Positions 10,667-19,501 of a stretch of DNA of 64,000 nucleotides are shown here, piece after piece (positions within the stretch are counted from its first letter, which is position 1; each line of letters starts with the position of its first letter). The DNA lies in the NCBI RefSeq assembly GCF_001931755.2, contig NZ_CP015510.2, forward strand, positions 1,054,001 to 1,118,000, in the 5' to 3' direction. The stretch is from Wolbachia endosymbiont of Folsomia candida (lineage in GTDB: Bacteria; Pseudomonadota; Alphaproteobacteria; Rickettsiales; Anaplasmataceae). A program made the position numbers and the translations under genes. The notes beneath the pieces are model-generated. The model was not told the DNA's origin. It saw only the letters and a list, made by a program, of their open reading frames with translations, and did no database searches.

Positions 10667-11602
10667 TTATTTATTAGAAAATGTGTGACAAAAATTGTCT
10701 ATTGCTTTCTGATTATATTCAATCGCCATCTGTGCTTCTTGCTTTAGGTATTTGATGTTTTTATAAGTAACATTATCCATTTCAGGTGATGCAATTGTAA
10801 GGTGTGATTGAATTCTCATATATTTATTATCAATAACTTGATCCATCTGATAATTGACAACATCAAGGCTAGAAGAAAACATCACATTTAATAGCGGTTT
10901 TACCCAAGTTATTTTGCCAAATCTTTTCGAATTGCTGTATTTTATGCTATTACTTGATCTGCCCGTTCCAATTGAAAGCAGTACTATATCATCGTCAGGG
11001 AATAATTTCCTACTGTTTGCATATGCGCATGCGGCTGGATTATTAGCAAATACGCCTCCATCCACCAAAACCCTTTCAACGTCATTGATTTTTAGATATT
11101 TAGGTGCAAAATATGTTGGTGCTGCAGTTGTTGCTCTTAATGCGTCCTTTAATTTAATGAATTTTCTATCCTCTTTCCAATTCTTAAAAAAGAAAGGATA
11201 GTTGTTATGAATATCGTAACTAGTAAGTAGTAAATTATTTGAGACGTCTGCAAGAGTGGCATCACCGAAATACTTGTGTAATACGTTCTCTATATTTTTG
11301 TATGGATACTGAGCCCCGTTTAGCCATGAAAATATTGATCTTCTAAAAAATGAGGATTTAAAGATATATGGACCATGCTCTTGATAAAAATTAACTAAAT
11401 CATTCGCTGAGTACTGTGGTTTTCCCTCATCATTCTTTTTACAGAGTCCTGCAACAACTATTCCACCGGTAGAAGTGCCTGCCATTAAATCAAAGATTTG
11501 TGAAATTGGTTTTCTTGTCCTTTGCTCTATTTCGGCTAGAATGATTGATGGTATAATGCCTCTAATTCCGCCACCGTCAACCGATAGGATATATTTTGTC
11601 AT
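10667..11602 (-). CDS. Patatin-like phospholipase
   Basis: Lipid acyl hydrolase with a Ser-Asp dyad. It is 311 aa. Seen: the oxyanion-hole motif DGGGIRG (residues 9-15), the nucleophile motif GTSTG (42-46), and the dyad motif DGG (181-183). It has no signal peptide. Patatins are regular members of WO prophages and are proposed to aid membrane damage during phage release or host entry; that role is known only by association. The gene starts head to head with a phospholipase D gene with no intergenic space at all. The downstream 150 bases toward the ankyrin gene contain nothing I can name. Confidence 0.93.
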   Translation of the reverse strand: MTKYILSVDGGGIRGIIPSIILAEIEQRTRKPISQIFDLMAGTSTGGIVVAGLCKKNDEGKPQYSANDLVNFYQEHGPYIFKSSFFRRSIFSWLNGAQYPYKNIENVLHKYFGDATLADVSNNLLLTSYDIHNNYPFFFKNWKEDRKFIKLKDALRATTAAPTYFAPKYLKINDVERVLVDGGVFANNPAACAYANSRKLFPDDDIVLLSIGTGRSSNSIKYSNSKRFGKITWVKPLLNVMFSSSLDVVNYQMDQVIDNKYMRIQSHLTIASPEMDNVTYKNIKYLKQEAQMAIEYNQKAIDNFCHTFSNK

Positions 11603-12117
11603 TGCTAAGATACTTATTAATTTTATTTACGTGTTTTTCTTTATCTGGCTGCTTCTGTACAAAAGTTAGAGTTTGTTTTACTCCTCAGGAAAATTGTGCT
11701 GCTAAGATAATCGATGAAATTGATCACTCTCAAAAATCTATATATGTTCAAGCATATACATTTACTTCTAAGCCAATCGCAAAGTCTTTAATTAGGGCAA
11801 AAGAACGTGGTATTGACATTAAAGTGATAATTGACGAAACACAGGTTAACTCAGAATATAGTGTGATTAATAAGCTATTTGAGGAGAAAATACCGATTTG
11901 GATTGACTACAAACCAGCTATAGCTCACAACAAAGTGATGATAATTGACAACAAAAAAGTAATAACTGGTTCCTTCAACTTCACTTATTCCGCGAGTTTT
12001 AGAAATACTGAGAACTTGCTGATTATCGAAAATAGTGATCCGTTAATTGGAAAATACGTAAAAAATTGGTATGATCGCCAATCGCAATCTAATCCTTATA
12101 AACCTGTGGAAGAATGA
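11596..12117 (+). CDS. Phospholipase D-family lipoprotein (single HKD motif)
   Basis: 173 aa. One HxK(x4)D motif is complete (H111, K113, D118, followed by GSFNFT), so the enzyme should dimerise, as in the Nuc/PLD subfamily. The N-terminus is a lipoprotein signal: basic residue, hydrophobic core, then the lipobox LSGC (Cys19), predicting a lipidated outer-membrane or periplasmic protein. No ATG fits; the start must be TTG at 11596 or 11602, the latter overlapping the patatin start codon on the other strand. Substrate could be phospholipid or nucleic acid. PLD proteins of this size are common in Rickettsiales. Confidence 0.85.
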   Translation: MSLLRYLLILFTCFSLSGCFCTKVRVCFTPQENCAAKIIDEIDHSQKSIYVQAYTFTSKPIAKSLIRAKERGIDIKVIIDETQVNSEYSVINKLFEEKIPIWIDYKPAIAHNKVMIIDNKKVITGSFNFTYSASFRNTENLLIIENSDPLIGKYVKNWYDRQSQSNPYKPVEE

Positions 12118-12342
12118 TTACTTTAACCTACTACTCAAAATTTGCGTTTTAAACTCATCTAACTCTTCCGATAGGTTTTTTACACGTTCTTCTAGCACAA
12201 GTACTTTCTCCATTAACCCATGTTCAATGAGCCTATCGTGAAGCTGTACCCGTGAATCAAGCTTGGACAACCACCATATGACTGCTACGGTTTGTATTAT
12301 CATCGTAACAATTACTGTAAGTGGGATTTTTTGGTCTTGCAT
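12118..12342 (-). CDS. Small membrane peptide with coiled coil, holin-like
   Basis: 74 aa from ATG 12342. One hydrophobic segment (residues 8-25, LTVIVTMIIQTVAVIWWL) is followed by a charged coiled coil ending in lysine. Size, single N-terminal membrane segment and position at the end of the tail module next to lipases fit a class III-like holin or spanin-type lysis protein, but no family motif is visible. It follows the ankyrin gene 12380-12904 by 37 bases and ends at the base after the PLD gene stop on the other strand. Confidence 0.6.
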   Translation of the reverse strand: MQDQKIPLTVIVTMIIQTVAVIWWLSKLDSRVQLHDRLIEHGLMEKVLVLEERVKNLSEELDEFKTQILSSRLK

Positions 12343-12379
12343 AGATGTAAATTTATTATGAATAATTGCTGATAACAGC

Positions 12380-12904
12380 TTACTTCTCTGACTTGTACTG
12401 GTCCTCTGCTTTAGCAAGTAGCTTTATTATTTCTCTATATGGTTTCTGTTTATCATGTCTTGATTCTATTACAGCTACATCTCTAGGGTTTTTTCCATCT
12501 CTATCTCTAATTCTAGGATCTGCACCTTTGTCTAACAAAAACCTAATTATCTCTAGGTCACCTTTATATGAAGCTGCATGTAATGCTGTCCATCTTTCAT
12601 ATTTTGCAGTATTGATGTCAGACCCTTCTTTTACCAAAAATTTAACAACCTCTAAGCACCCTGCTCCAGATGCATAATGTAGTGCTGTTAATTCTGGAAT
12701 TTGTGCATTAATATCCAGGAGATGTTTTACTGAAAATTCCACAACTGCTAAGTTACAGTTCTTAGCTGCTACTTGTAGTACTTTCTGATAATTATCAATT
12801 GCTTTAGATTTTTGATAATAATACGTAATGATAACACATACTACTACTGTTATAAACCACAAAAAATGTAGCTTATCTCTCGCATCCTGATCTAACTTAT
12901 TCAT
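12380..12904 (-). CDS. Membrane-anchored ankyrin-repeat protein
   Basis: 174 aa. An N-terminal membrane segment (about residues 14-31, LWFITVVVCVIITYYY) is followed by three ankyrin repeats (about 45-150) with consensus blocks TALHYASGAGCLEVVKFLV and WTALHAASYKGDLEIIRFLL. The C-terminal end is lysine-rich. It is encoded just after gene D of the phage tail and in the same direction, so it is probably a late prophage gene. Anchoring would display the repeats on one face of the inner membrane; the partner is unknown. Confidence 0.8.
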   Translation of the reverse strand: MNKLDQDARDKLHFLWFITVVVCVIITYYYQKSKAIDNYQKVLQVAAKNCNLAVVEFSVKHLLDINAQIPELTALHYASGAGCLEVVKFLVKEGSDINTAKYERWTALHAASYKGDLEIIRFLLDKGADPRIRDRDGKNPRDVAVIESRHDKQKPYREIIKLLAKAEDQYKSEK

Positions 12905-12958
12905 GTTTTACATTTTTCTCGATATTAAATAAGTAATTTGCTTAATTTTCTCCTAATA

Positions 12959-13900
12959 TCACTTGCTTATTGAAGCAGACAACGTGGTACGATAACCAGA
13001 ACTATCTAATATATGTTCTGCTCTATCAATTACCCATTCACCATCTATGTCTTGATGGAATCCTAACAAGTTGAGTTTTGCTTCTGCAAAAATTTGAGGA
13101 TTACCAGGCATAGTAATTTCTAGTGTTGCATTATTTCGCTTCAGTTGTTTTAGCTTTACTATAGCTGCACTTAGTGCTGATTCTGCATTCGAGTAAGGCG
13201 TCTGTATAGTATAACTTGGGCTACCAGAACCTGCTATTTCTGATATGGTTTCAGCTTTGTCATAGCTATGCCATTTTGCAATCACTGAGTTGTATCTGCT
13301 AACGGTAAAGTGTACTTTCCAATTTGTTACGTTTTGAGGTATAATTGTTGTTGTCCCTAGCACTTTTCCCGTTGCTGACTTTGCTTTACCTTTTGGAATA
13401 AATACTATATATCCGCCGGCTAGCTTTGCCATTGCTTCACGTTCCATTGCTATTTTTGTTAGCAAGCTAATATCACTTTCTTCAATTTGATTAATATGTG
13501 AAATCAGCACATTTTCAAATTCTTCTGCAACTTTATACCCATATCCATGTTTTTCTGCTATTTCTTTAACTAAGTTGCCCAGAGTTATTTGATCCCATGA
13601 CTTAGATACTGTCTCTTTTAGCGATAATTTTAAATTTGTTGCATGGGCTTTGATTAGAAGAGTTTTAGGTGGGCTCTGTATTGTAACCTCATTAACCGTA
13701 TATATGCCCATTGGTACTACTCCAGTTTCTCTGTAACCCAAAGCAATATTTAGCTCATCTGGAATATCTATATTTTCATCTTTATAATCAACGTATACCT
13801 CAACTACATCATCTATAGTTCCAGATTCGTCGGTAAGGCGCAATGATATTAGGTTGTTCTTTATTAGCTTGCTTCCTTCAATATCAAAGTCTGGTTTCAT
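12959..13900 (-). CDS. Phage late control protein D / tail hub (P2 gpD-like)
   Basis: 313 aa. In P2- and Mu-like tails, gpD (gp27-like) forms the hub between tube and spike. Recognised from order and features: an N-terminal beta region, a LysM-like middle (GNLVKEIAEKHGYGYKV), the internal SWDQITLGNLV block and the C-terminal WVIDRAEHILDSSGYRTTLS segment typical of the family (phage_GPD). The ATG directly follows the stop of gene X (TAA ATG). Length is normal. Part of the minus-strand operon running from sheath to D. Confidence 0.9.
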   Translation of the reverse strand: MKPDFDIEGSKLIKNNLISLRLTDESGTIDDVVEVYVDYKDENIDIPDELNIALGYRETGVVPMGIYTVNEVTIQSPPKTLLIKAHATNLKLSLKETVSKSWDQITLGNLVKEIAEKHGYGYKVAEEFENVLISHINQIEESDISLLTKIAMEREAMAKLAGGYIVFIPKGKAKSATGKVLGTTTIIPQNVTNWKVHFTVSRYNSVIAKWHSYDKAETISEIAGSGSPSYTIQTPYSNAESALSAAIVKLKQLKRNNATLEITMPGNPQIFAEAKLNLLGFHQDIDGEWVIDRAEHILDSSGYRTTLSASISK

Positions 13901-14113
13901 TTACTTCCAAATCTTTAAGGTGGATCTTTTTAACGGCTCTTGGATTACAGGCAGTTTAATTTTCAATCCTGCTGGTAGGAAGCTACCATATTCGGCAAGC
14001 CCTGTATTGGTTTCAAGTACCAATTCTACTATTCCTTCCTCAGTAGAACCATAATGTTTCCAGCAAATATAATCTAACATTTCATTTTCCTTTGTTGTGT
14101 AGTATGTTGTCAT
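13901..14113 (-). CDS. Tail protein X (P2 gpX-like, LysM fold)
   Basis: 70 aa. The LysM-like pattern MLDYICWKHYG...VLETNTGLAEYGSFLPAG...IKLPVI is the hallmark of gpX proteins, which cap or connect the tail tube near the baseplate. Its start overlaps the gene U stop in an ATGA, and its stop touches the gene D start, so U-X-D are translated as a coupled set. Confidence 0.92.
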   Translation of the reverse strand: MTTYYTTKENEMLDYICWKHYGSTEEGIVELVLETNTGLAEYGSFLPAGLKIKLPVIQEPLKRSTLKIWK

Positions 14114-14466
14114 GAATACCTCTTCAAACTTAAGCTAAATTCAACTTTTTTCGGTAGTCCATTGGGAGAAAAATACATCTGCTTTTCTTCTAATCGTGTA
14201 ATCACAAATTGTCCCAAAACATTGCCCAAGCTATCCACCAAAGTATGTTGCACCTGATCTTTTTCCGCTTCTTTCATATTCTTTAATTGGTTTAGCCCGT
14301 TAAAATTGTGAAGGTAAATAGTTCCCTCTAAATCTATGTTTTCCACCCCTTGTCCAATATTTTGAAGCGATGGAATTTTTCCAATACACTCAACTATACC
14401 CCAACGCTTTTCCTTGCTATATCTCAAACTTATCGGGGAAAACTTATATGGCCCAAAGGATAACAT
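14110..14466 (-). CDS. Tail terminator-like protein U (P2 gpU-like)
   Basis: 118 aa. The N-terminal MLSFGPYKFSP pattern, the central GVENIDLEGTIYL block and the C-terminal SPNGLPKKVEFSLSLKRY fit the gpU family that completes the tail tube. Overlaps the tape-measure stop by one base (TAATG) and the gene X start by four bases (ATGA), showing a compact late operon. Confidence 0.9.
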   Translation of the reverse strand: MLSFGPYKFSPISLRYSKEKRWGIVECIGKIPSLQNIGQGVENIDLEGTIYLHNFNGLNQLKNMKEAEKDQVQHTLVDSLGNVLGQFVITRLEEKQMYFSPNGLPKKVEFSLSLKRYS

Positions 14467-16796
14467 TAGTAAATGGAATCCATAGTATCAAACAGAACGT
14501 CTCGCGATTTTTCTCTTATTCTTTTTATTACTTCATCTGCAAGGCTACGAACATCTTGATTTGGTGCTGCTTGTATGCTTATGTTAATATGTTGAGTTTG
14601 ATTAAAAGTTTTATTCTCACACTTATTTTTTGCAAAATCTTTGAATGCTTTATCATCATTGCTTTCTACAGATCTTTTCTCTTCGATAACACTTTTGATT
14701 TTAGAATTTTCAATATTATTCTTACTATTCTCAGAAATTTCCTTAAGAATGCTATTATTTAATAAATGGTTCCCTCCATTAAAAACACTATTTTTAGAAA
14801 GCACACTACCAACTTGTCCATCGGTTAATGAAACAACACTTTCCCTTTTCTCAAATTCTTTCAGTGGACTATCATCAAAGATTTTTCCATATATACCACC
14901 ACCAATCCATGCAAAAAATTCTCCAATGGGTTTGATGATTGATTTAACATATTCCCAAAAGCTAGCGAAGAAATCTTTTACTGTTTGCCAATTGGTAACA
15001 ACAAGAAGTGCACCGGCTGAAAGTAAAGCGATAACAGCTCCTATGGAATTACTGATCATTGCTGCTGTTAATACTCTGAAGCCCGTAACTACCGCAGGAA
15101 TCACATATGATGATAATGCCACTAGTGCTGATCCAAGTGGTCCATGCAAAATAACTGATAAAGTTGCAGCTCCGCCCTTAACAAGAGCAATTGCATAACC
15201 AAAACTCACCATCGCAATCTTGCCAAGAATAAGAAGTGAAATTATGCTCATAATTCCAGTAGTCAAAATGGGGCACTTCTCTGCAAACCAAGCTATACCT
15301 GTGGATACAGACCTCAAAACTCCACTTATCCGATTTAAAGTAGGTAGCATGACTGAGCCCAAGTTCATTCCTAATTCTGCTATTGTATTCTTAAGTAATC
15401 GTAAATTATTTGCTGTAGTTTCTGCACGATTTTTGAATTCTTTTTCCATGGATTTGTTATACTTTTCTCCATCAGCTAAATGAGCTATTGCTTCTTTGTA
15501 CTTTGTTAAGCTTCCGACCAGTAGTGCGATATCATCTTGATATTCCTGACCAAAGAGTTTCATAAGGATTTGAGAACGCTCTTGGTTATCTACTTTTTCT
15601 AGAGTTTCAAAAAAGTAAAGCAGTGCTTCTTGGCCATTTTGACCTATTCTTTGTGCCATTTCTTCTGCAGTTATTCCAATGTCTTCTAATGCTGCCTTAA
15701 ACTCTTTTCCTTGTCCTTCTGCAGTTTGAAGTTTTGAAAGTAGAGCATTAATTGCAGTTGCTGCTTTTGCTGGTTGTTTACCTAGACTAATGAAAGCATT
15801 TACTAAACTACTTGTTTGTTTAATATCTAAGCCAAATTGTTTTGCAGTACCACCAACTATTGCTAATGCTTGAACCATATCTTTTGCCTTAGCAGCGGTG
15901 TTATCGGAGAGGTAGTTTATAATATTACCTACATTCTCCATGCCTTCTACTTCAATTCCATAAACATTAGAAAGTTTGGCTATAGACTCACCTGCCTGCT
16001 CAGCAGACATATCAAATGCTGTTGCCATTTTAGACACTACTTCTGTAAACGAGAGGAGTTTCTCTTTATCAATACCTAGCTGACCACCGCTTGCAGCAAT
16101 TTTAGCTAACTCTCCTGCTGATAGCGGTATAGTACGTGACATCTCTTTTAACTTCTGAGCAAATTCATCAGCTTCCTTTGTTTCCTTGTTAAAATTTACC
16201 ACTTTTTTCACATCAGCCATAGCACTCTCAAAGTCAATAGCAACTTTAATTGGAGCTGCAAGTGTCAGTCCAAGGCCTATAGTCTCCATTACTTGTGATT
16301 TATAATGTGCTTTTTTGGCTAGCATGCTTTGCTGTTTTTGTATTACAGATCCAAGTTTACCGTACTTACCTTTTAACGCTTCAATAGATGAGCCAAGTCT
16401 ATGTTGATCACTGACTAAAGATTTTATATTTCTTCCACTTTTCCTCACTTCTTCATTGAATGAATGCAAAGCATCTCTCTTCTTCAAGTATGCATCTTTT
16501 GCCTTTGTTGCTGAAGTTTTAGCCTTATCAAATTCTGCTTTTAAAGTCTTGCTTGGCTTTTCTACTGCTTTCATCTGTTTAGCTAGGGACTTTACCTGAT
16601 CTTCAAAGCTTTTCCAGGATTTCTTGCTAGCCAAAACATCAGAACCCAATTGTTTGAACTTAGATACTGATTTTAAGGATGAATCAAGCCTTCTGATGTT
16701 TTCACCAAGACTAGAGAGCTGACCACTACTTCCCTTTATTACAGCATTAAAACTGCCATCTAATACGGCTCCAATTTTTATAGATAACGTTGACAT
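14466..16796 (-). CDS. Tail tape-measure protein
   Basis: 776 aa. Sets tail length and lies inside the tube. The N-terminal 130 residues are a lysine-rich coiled coil; residues about 150-400 form the conserved TP901 tape-measure core (ALAIVGGTAKQFGLDIKQTS, GITAEEMAQRIGQNGQEALL); residues about 500-600 hold several hydrophobic helices; the tail end is polar. The ATG overlaps the frameshifted extension of the tail chaperone gene by 19 bases, exactly as in P2 and Mu-type phages. Complete and undamaged. Confidence 0.95.
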   Translation of the reverse strand: MSTLSIKIGAVLDGSFNAVIKGSSGQLSSLGENIRRLDSSLKSVSKFKQLGSDVLASKKSWKSFEDQVKSLAKQMKAVEKPSKTLKAEFDKAKTSATKAKDAYLKKRDALHSFNEEVRKSGRNIKSLVSDQHRLGSSIEALKGKYGKLGSVIQKQQSMLAKKAHYKSQVMETIGLGLTLAAPIKVAIDFESAMADVKKVVNFNKETKEADEFAQKLKEMSRTIPLSAGELAKIAASGGQLGIDKEKLLSFTEVVSKMATAFDMSAEQAGESIAKLSNVYGIEVEGMENVGNIINYLSDNTAAKAKDMVQALAIVGGTAKQFGLDIKQTSSLVNAFISLGKQPAKAATAINALLSKLQTAEGQGKEFKAALEDIGITAEEMAQRIGQNGQEALLYFFETLEKVDNQERSQILMKLFGQEYQDDIALLVGSLTKYKEAIAHLADGEKYNKSMEKEFKNRAETTANNLRLLKNTIAELGMNLGSVMLPTLNRISGVLRSVSTGIAWFAEKCPILTTGIMSIISLLILGKIAMVSFGYAIALVKGGAATLSVILHGPLGSALVALSSYVIPAVVTGFRVLTAAMISNSIGAVIALLSAGALLVVTNWQTVKDFFASFWEYVKSIIKPIGEFFAWIGGGIYGKIFDDSPLKEFEKRESVVSLTDGQVGSVLSKNSVFNGGNHLLNNSILKEISENSKNNIENSKIKSVIEEKRSVESNDDKAFKDFAKNKCENKTFNQTQHINISIQAAPNQDVRSLADEVIKRIREKSRDVLFDTMDSIY

Positions 16797-17163
16797 TTTA
16801 TTTCCCTCGCTGCTTTACACCATAAGATAAATTCACTAATTTCCATATCAAGTAAAGACTCAACCCCACCGCCTACAATAGAGCTGAGCATAACTACTTC
16901 TAACCTTATGTCTTTTGGATAACCGGTGAAAAAAAATCCTTTAACACTTCCTGTACTTTAGCATAATCGGCAATATCAAGTTCTTCGACTGCTTCTTTCG
17001 TGACAGATGTTAAATTTGCAGTTAATGCTACTTCCTTACTCAGATCACTACCACTTAAACGTTCCATTGCCAGATAGTCTCTAACTTTTGGACGCCTAAT
17101 AGTGAGTTCTGAAACAGAAACTCCATCAACTGTTATTGGGTTGTTAAGCGTTATTGTTTGCAT
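16778..17163 (-). CDS. Frameshifted tail assembly chaperone (E plus E' extension)
   Basis: A -1 slip on the T-run at 16929-16936 joins the chaperone to a second open frame that reads FFFTGYPKDIR and then SLLDMEISEFILWCKAAREIK, ending at TAA 16778-16780 inside the tape-measure start. The extension resembles the GpE (E') family found downstream in P2-like phages. A frameshift giving a long and a short chaperone is a conserved feature of dsDNA phage tail operons. The slip itself is inferred, not observed. Confidence 0.7.
16906..17163 (-). CDS. Tail assembly chaperone (gpE / Mu gp41-like)
   Basis: 85 aa from ATG 17163, chosen because AAGGAG lies nine bases upstream; a longer ORF to 17247 reads into a tail-tube remnant. 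The core NPITVDGVSVSELTIRRPKV and DYLAMERLSG fits the phage tail assembly chaperone family (E/41/14). The gene lies between tail tube and tape measure, its standard place. A run of eight T near its end allows a -1 slip that extends the product to 16778 (see separate entry). The shorter form alone is the direct reading. Confidence 0.9.
   Translation of the reverse strand: MQTITLNNPITVDGVSVSELTIRRPKVRDYLAMERLSGSDLSKEVALTANLTSVTKEAVEELDIADYAKVQEVLKDFFSPVIQKT
16929..16936 (-). promoter_or_regulatory. Probable programmed -1 ribosomal frameshift site
   Basis: Eight consecutive T (A on the plus strand) read GAT TTT TTT TCA in the zero frame and TTT TTC ACC after a -1 slip. It lies six codons before the zero-frame stop of the tail chaperone. 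Homopolymeric T slippery sites are used at the same place in P2-type tail operons. Confidence 0.7.
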
Positions 17164-17203
17164 AAGTTTTTTCTCCTTAAAAAAATAAAATTTCAAATAA
17201 GTT

Positions 17204-17385
17204 TTAGATTCCGAGTACAGTTTGTAATAAAGCCATCTGATCAACACCGTTTATCTTTCGAATCATATTTTCAGCATCAATCTCTATAAGTTCTTTATCA
17301 CCAATGGTAAGTTTATAATAATGAGCAGCTAAGGAACATTTTAGGGTTGCTTTTTCTGCAGGGTTCCAACTGCCAAATTTTCTCT
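17204..17385 (-). pseudogene. Duplicate 3' end of the tail tube gene
   Basis: About 58 codons identical in frame and very similar in sequence to the end of the intact tail tube gene (19502-20008): FGSWNPAEKATLKC, AAHYYKLTIGDKELIEID, NGVDQMALLQTVLGI, then TAA at 17204-17206. It has no start and begins 14 bases after the stop of the methyltransferase gene. The two copies differ at many silent and some coding positions, so the duplicate is either old or came from another phage. Confidence 0.88.
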
Positions 17386-17398
17386 GAGTAGTTGAAAT

Positions 17399-19498
17399 TT
17401 ACAATTCTACATCAATTCTAATGTTCTCAATTTTTTCAAATCCTGTTTTTATAGTTTCTCTTATTTCCTCAATTTTACTGTATTTTGCAGCAATTTCTTT
17501 TTGTTTATGCAAATCAAATTTTCCAGTTTTAGTTGTTGGAAGTTTAATTACTAAATTTTTTGTTCTCTCAATTGTTGGTTTATATTCCCAGTTAAAATTG
17601 TTTTTGTTTAAAATTTCTTGCAATTTGAAAGAAAGGTACAAGCAATCAATATTTTCATCTCTTGGAATGTATATTCTAGCGTCAGAATTTATACTAAATT
17701 TATGCTTTTCTCTATAAAAAACCGTTCCAGCATACACACCATTTGTTGTAATTTGGATACACTCGTTATCGTGGTCAAAAGTATTTATATAGCCAAAAAT
17801 ACCATTCTGCTTCGTATTCGCTGAATAAACTGGATAAGTGCCTTTGTTCTCTTCTAAATAGCTTTTTTGTAATTTCGCATTACCTGCACTTAGAGTACAA
17901 ATCTCACTTAATTTAAATTTTTTATAAATTACATTTGGTTCCGATTTTATTTCGTCTATTTCCGATAAAATAGAGGATATTTTGTCTAGAAGATTTTGCA
18001 CGCTACTTTTAAAGTCTTGAAGAGAATTGCCATTATCATTTGTTAACAAACCCAATTCTAATCGCTCATTTTCGTTCCATAATTTTTCAATTGACCAATC
18101 AATTTCAGCTTTAAAAACTTCTATGGGCTGTATTTTACATCTTTTATCATGATTTATTTTTGCAAAATACTTTTTACTACCTTTAAAAGCATTATATAAA
18201 CTTACTGCTTCTTTTAAGTCATCTTCTTCAATATCAAATCTATAAACATCACGGCTTTCACCAATTTCGCTTACTAAATAAGTGAATACTGGGTCTGTTT
18301 GCTCTTCAGATATATCATATTTCTTTGTTATTGCTAAAATATACGTTTTCTTTGGGGTTGTAAAAAATGTCTTAATCGGTAGTGAAATTATTGCGTTAAT
18401 ATAGCAAGTATCTAATATATATTGTCTTAAATTTTTATCATTCCACCTGTTAAATATTCCATCTGGTACAACTATGAAACCTTTTCCTCCCTTTTTCAGC
18501 GCTTTTATAATCCATTCCATAAACAAACCTTCAACGCCCATTGCGTTAACCTTATAATGGGTTTTTAGGTTTGTTTTGGCGATTTCTTCTTTTAAATTGC
18601 TGCTACCACTTGTAACATAAGGAGGGTTTGTCAAAATTAAATCATATTTTTCTTCACAGGCCTCAGATAGCGTGCCAAGTATTGAATCTGTTTTTAAAAT
18701 AAAACTCTCATTAAATATTTTTGCAAATTCTTTTGTCAGCCCCACATTATCTTTTATAAGCTCACAAAAATAAATAAGCATATTGGCTTTCGCTAAAATA
18801 ATGGTTTTTTGCTCATCTTTATCAAATCCTTTATCAAACCCTACTATTTTAATTTTTTGGTTTATTACACCATTTTCAATTGTAAATAACTTATCAAGTT
18901 TATCCTTTATGAATTCCAACGGAAATTTTCCTACTCCACAAGCTGGATCGCAAACTATCATTTCTTCCTTGAGCTCACTGCTTGCCATTTCGTTTATAGC
19001 ACGTACAACTTTAATTGGTGTGAAAAACTGCCCCCAATTCTTTTTACTTATACTTTCCTTTAAGAAGCTCTCAAATAATTTGCTTTTAAAATCATGATCT
19101 ATATGTTCAAGCTTCCCATAATCTCTAAATTTTTCTAAAACTTTTTTAAAAACTGTACCATACCCTTCTACAGCTTTTTGCTCTTTACTAATAAATATAG
19201 TTCCATTTATGATAGTTGTTTTATCATCTCCTTCAGGAAATAACTCCTTTATTTTTGGTCTTATGATATTTGCGTAATGTTGCAATACATCGTTTGTTTC
19301 ATTGTTATTGTATTTTTTAAGTAACTCATCGAAGCCAAAATCTCCCTTCAAAATTGATAAATCGCTTAAATATTTAAATATAAATAGCTCAACAAAAGTA
19401 TATAAGCAATTTTCTGGTGTCGCTCCACTTACACTCCACACATCTTGCCATATTTGTTTTGCTAGGTCAGTTGGGTTATTTGGGCAAAATGTTTCCAT
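17399..19498 (-). CDS. N6-adenine DNA methyltransferase fused to a type I specificity domain (HsdM-HsdS-like)
   Basis: 699 aa. The N-terminal helical domain (about 1-140) is HsdM-like. The catalytic domain shows the SAM motif CDPACGVGKF (about residue 183) and NPPY (about 292), the signature of N6-adenine methylases. From about residue 523 the sequence has the layout of a type I specificity subunit (FKLSEICTLSAGNAK, then ITTNGVYAGTVFY, ending in a coiled helix). I see no PD-(D/E)XK or helicase part, so it should methylate without cutting. It starts three bases after the tail tube stop, with no clear ribosome-binding site, and is followed by a partial copy of the tube gene. The insertion may protect phage DNA or modify host DNA; both are inference. 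Confidence 0.88.
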   Translation of the reverse strand: METFCPNNPTDLAKQIWQDVWSVSGATPENCLYTFVELFIFKYLSDLSILKGDFGFDELLKKYNNNETNDVLQHYANIIRPKIKELFPEGDDKTTIINGTIFISKEQKAVEGYGTVFKKVLEKFRDYGKLEHIDHDFKSKLFESFLKESISKKNWGQFFTPIKVVRAINEMASSELKEEMIVCDPACGVGKFPLEFIKDKLDKLFTIENGVINQKIKIVGFDKGFDKDEQKTIILAKANMLIYFCELIKDNVGLTKEFAKIFNESFILKTDSILGTLSEACEEKYDLILTNPPYVTSGSSNLKEEIAKTNLKTHYKVNAMGVEGLFMEWIIKALKKGGKGFIVVPDGIFNRWNDKNLRQYILDTCYINAIISLPIKTFFTTPKKTYILAITKKYDISEEQTDPVFTYLVSEIGESRDVYRFDIEEDDLKEAVSLYNAFKGSKKYFAKINHDKRCKIQPIEVFKAEIDWSIEKLWNENERLELGLLTNDNGNSLQDFKSSVQNLLDKISSILSEIDEIKSEPNVIYKKFKLSEICTLSAGNAKLQKSYLEENKGTYPVYSANTKQNGIFGYINTFDHDNECIQITTNGVYAGTVFYREKHKFSINSDARIYIPRDENIDCLYLSFKLQEILNKNNFNWEYKPTIERTKNLVIKLPTTKTGKFDLHKQKEIAAKYSKIEEIRETIKTGFEKIENIRIDVEL

Positions 19499-19501
19499 TG
19501 C

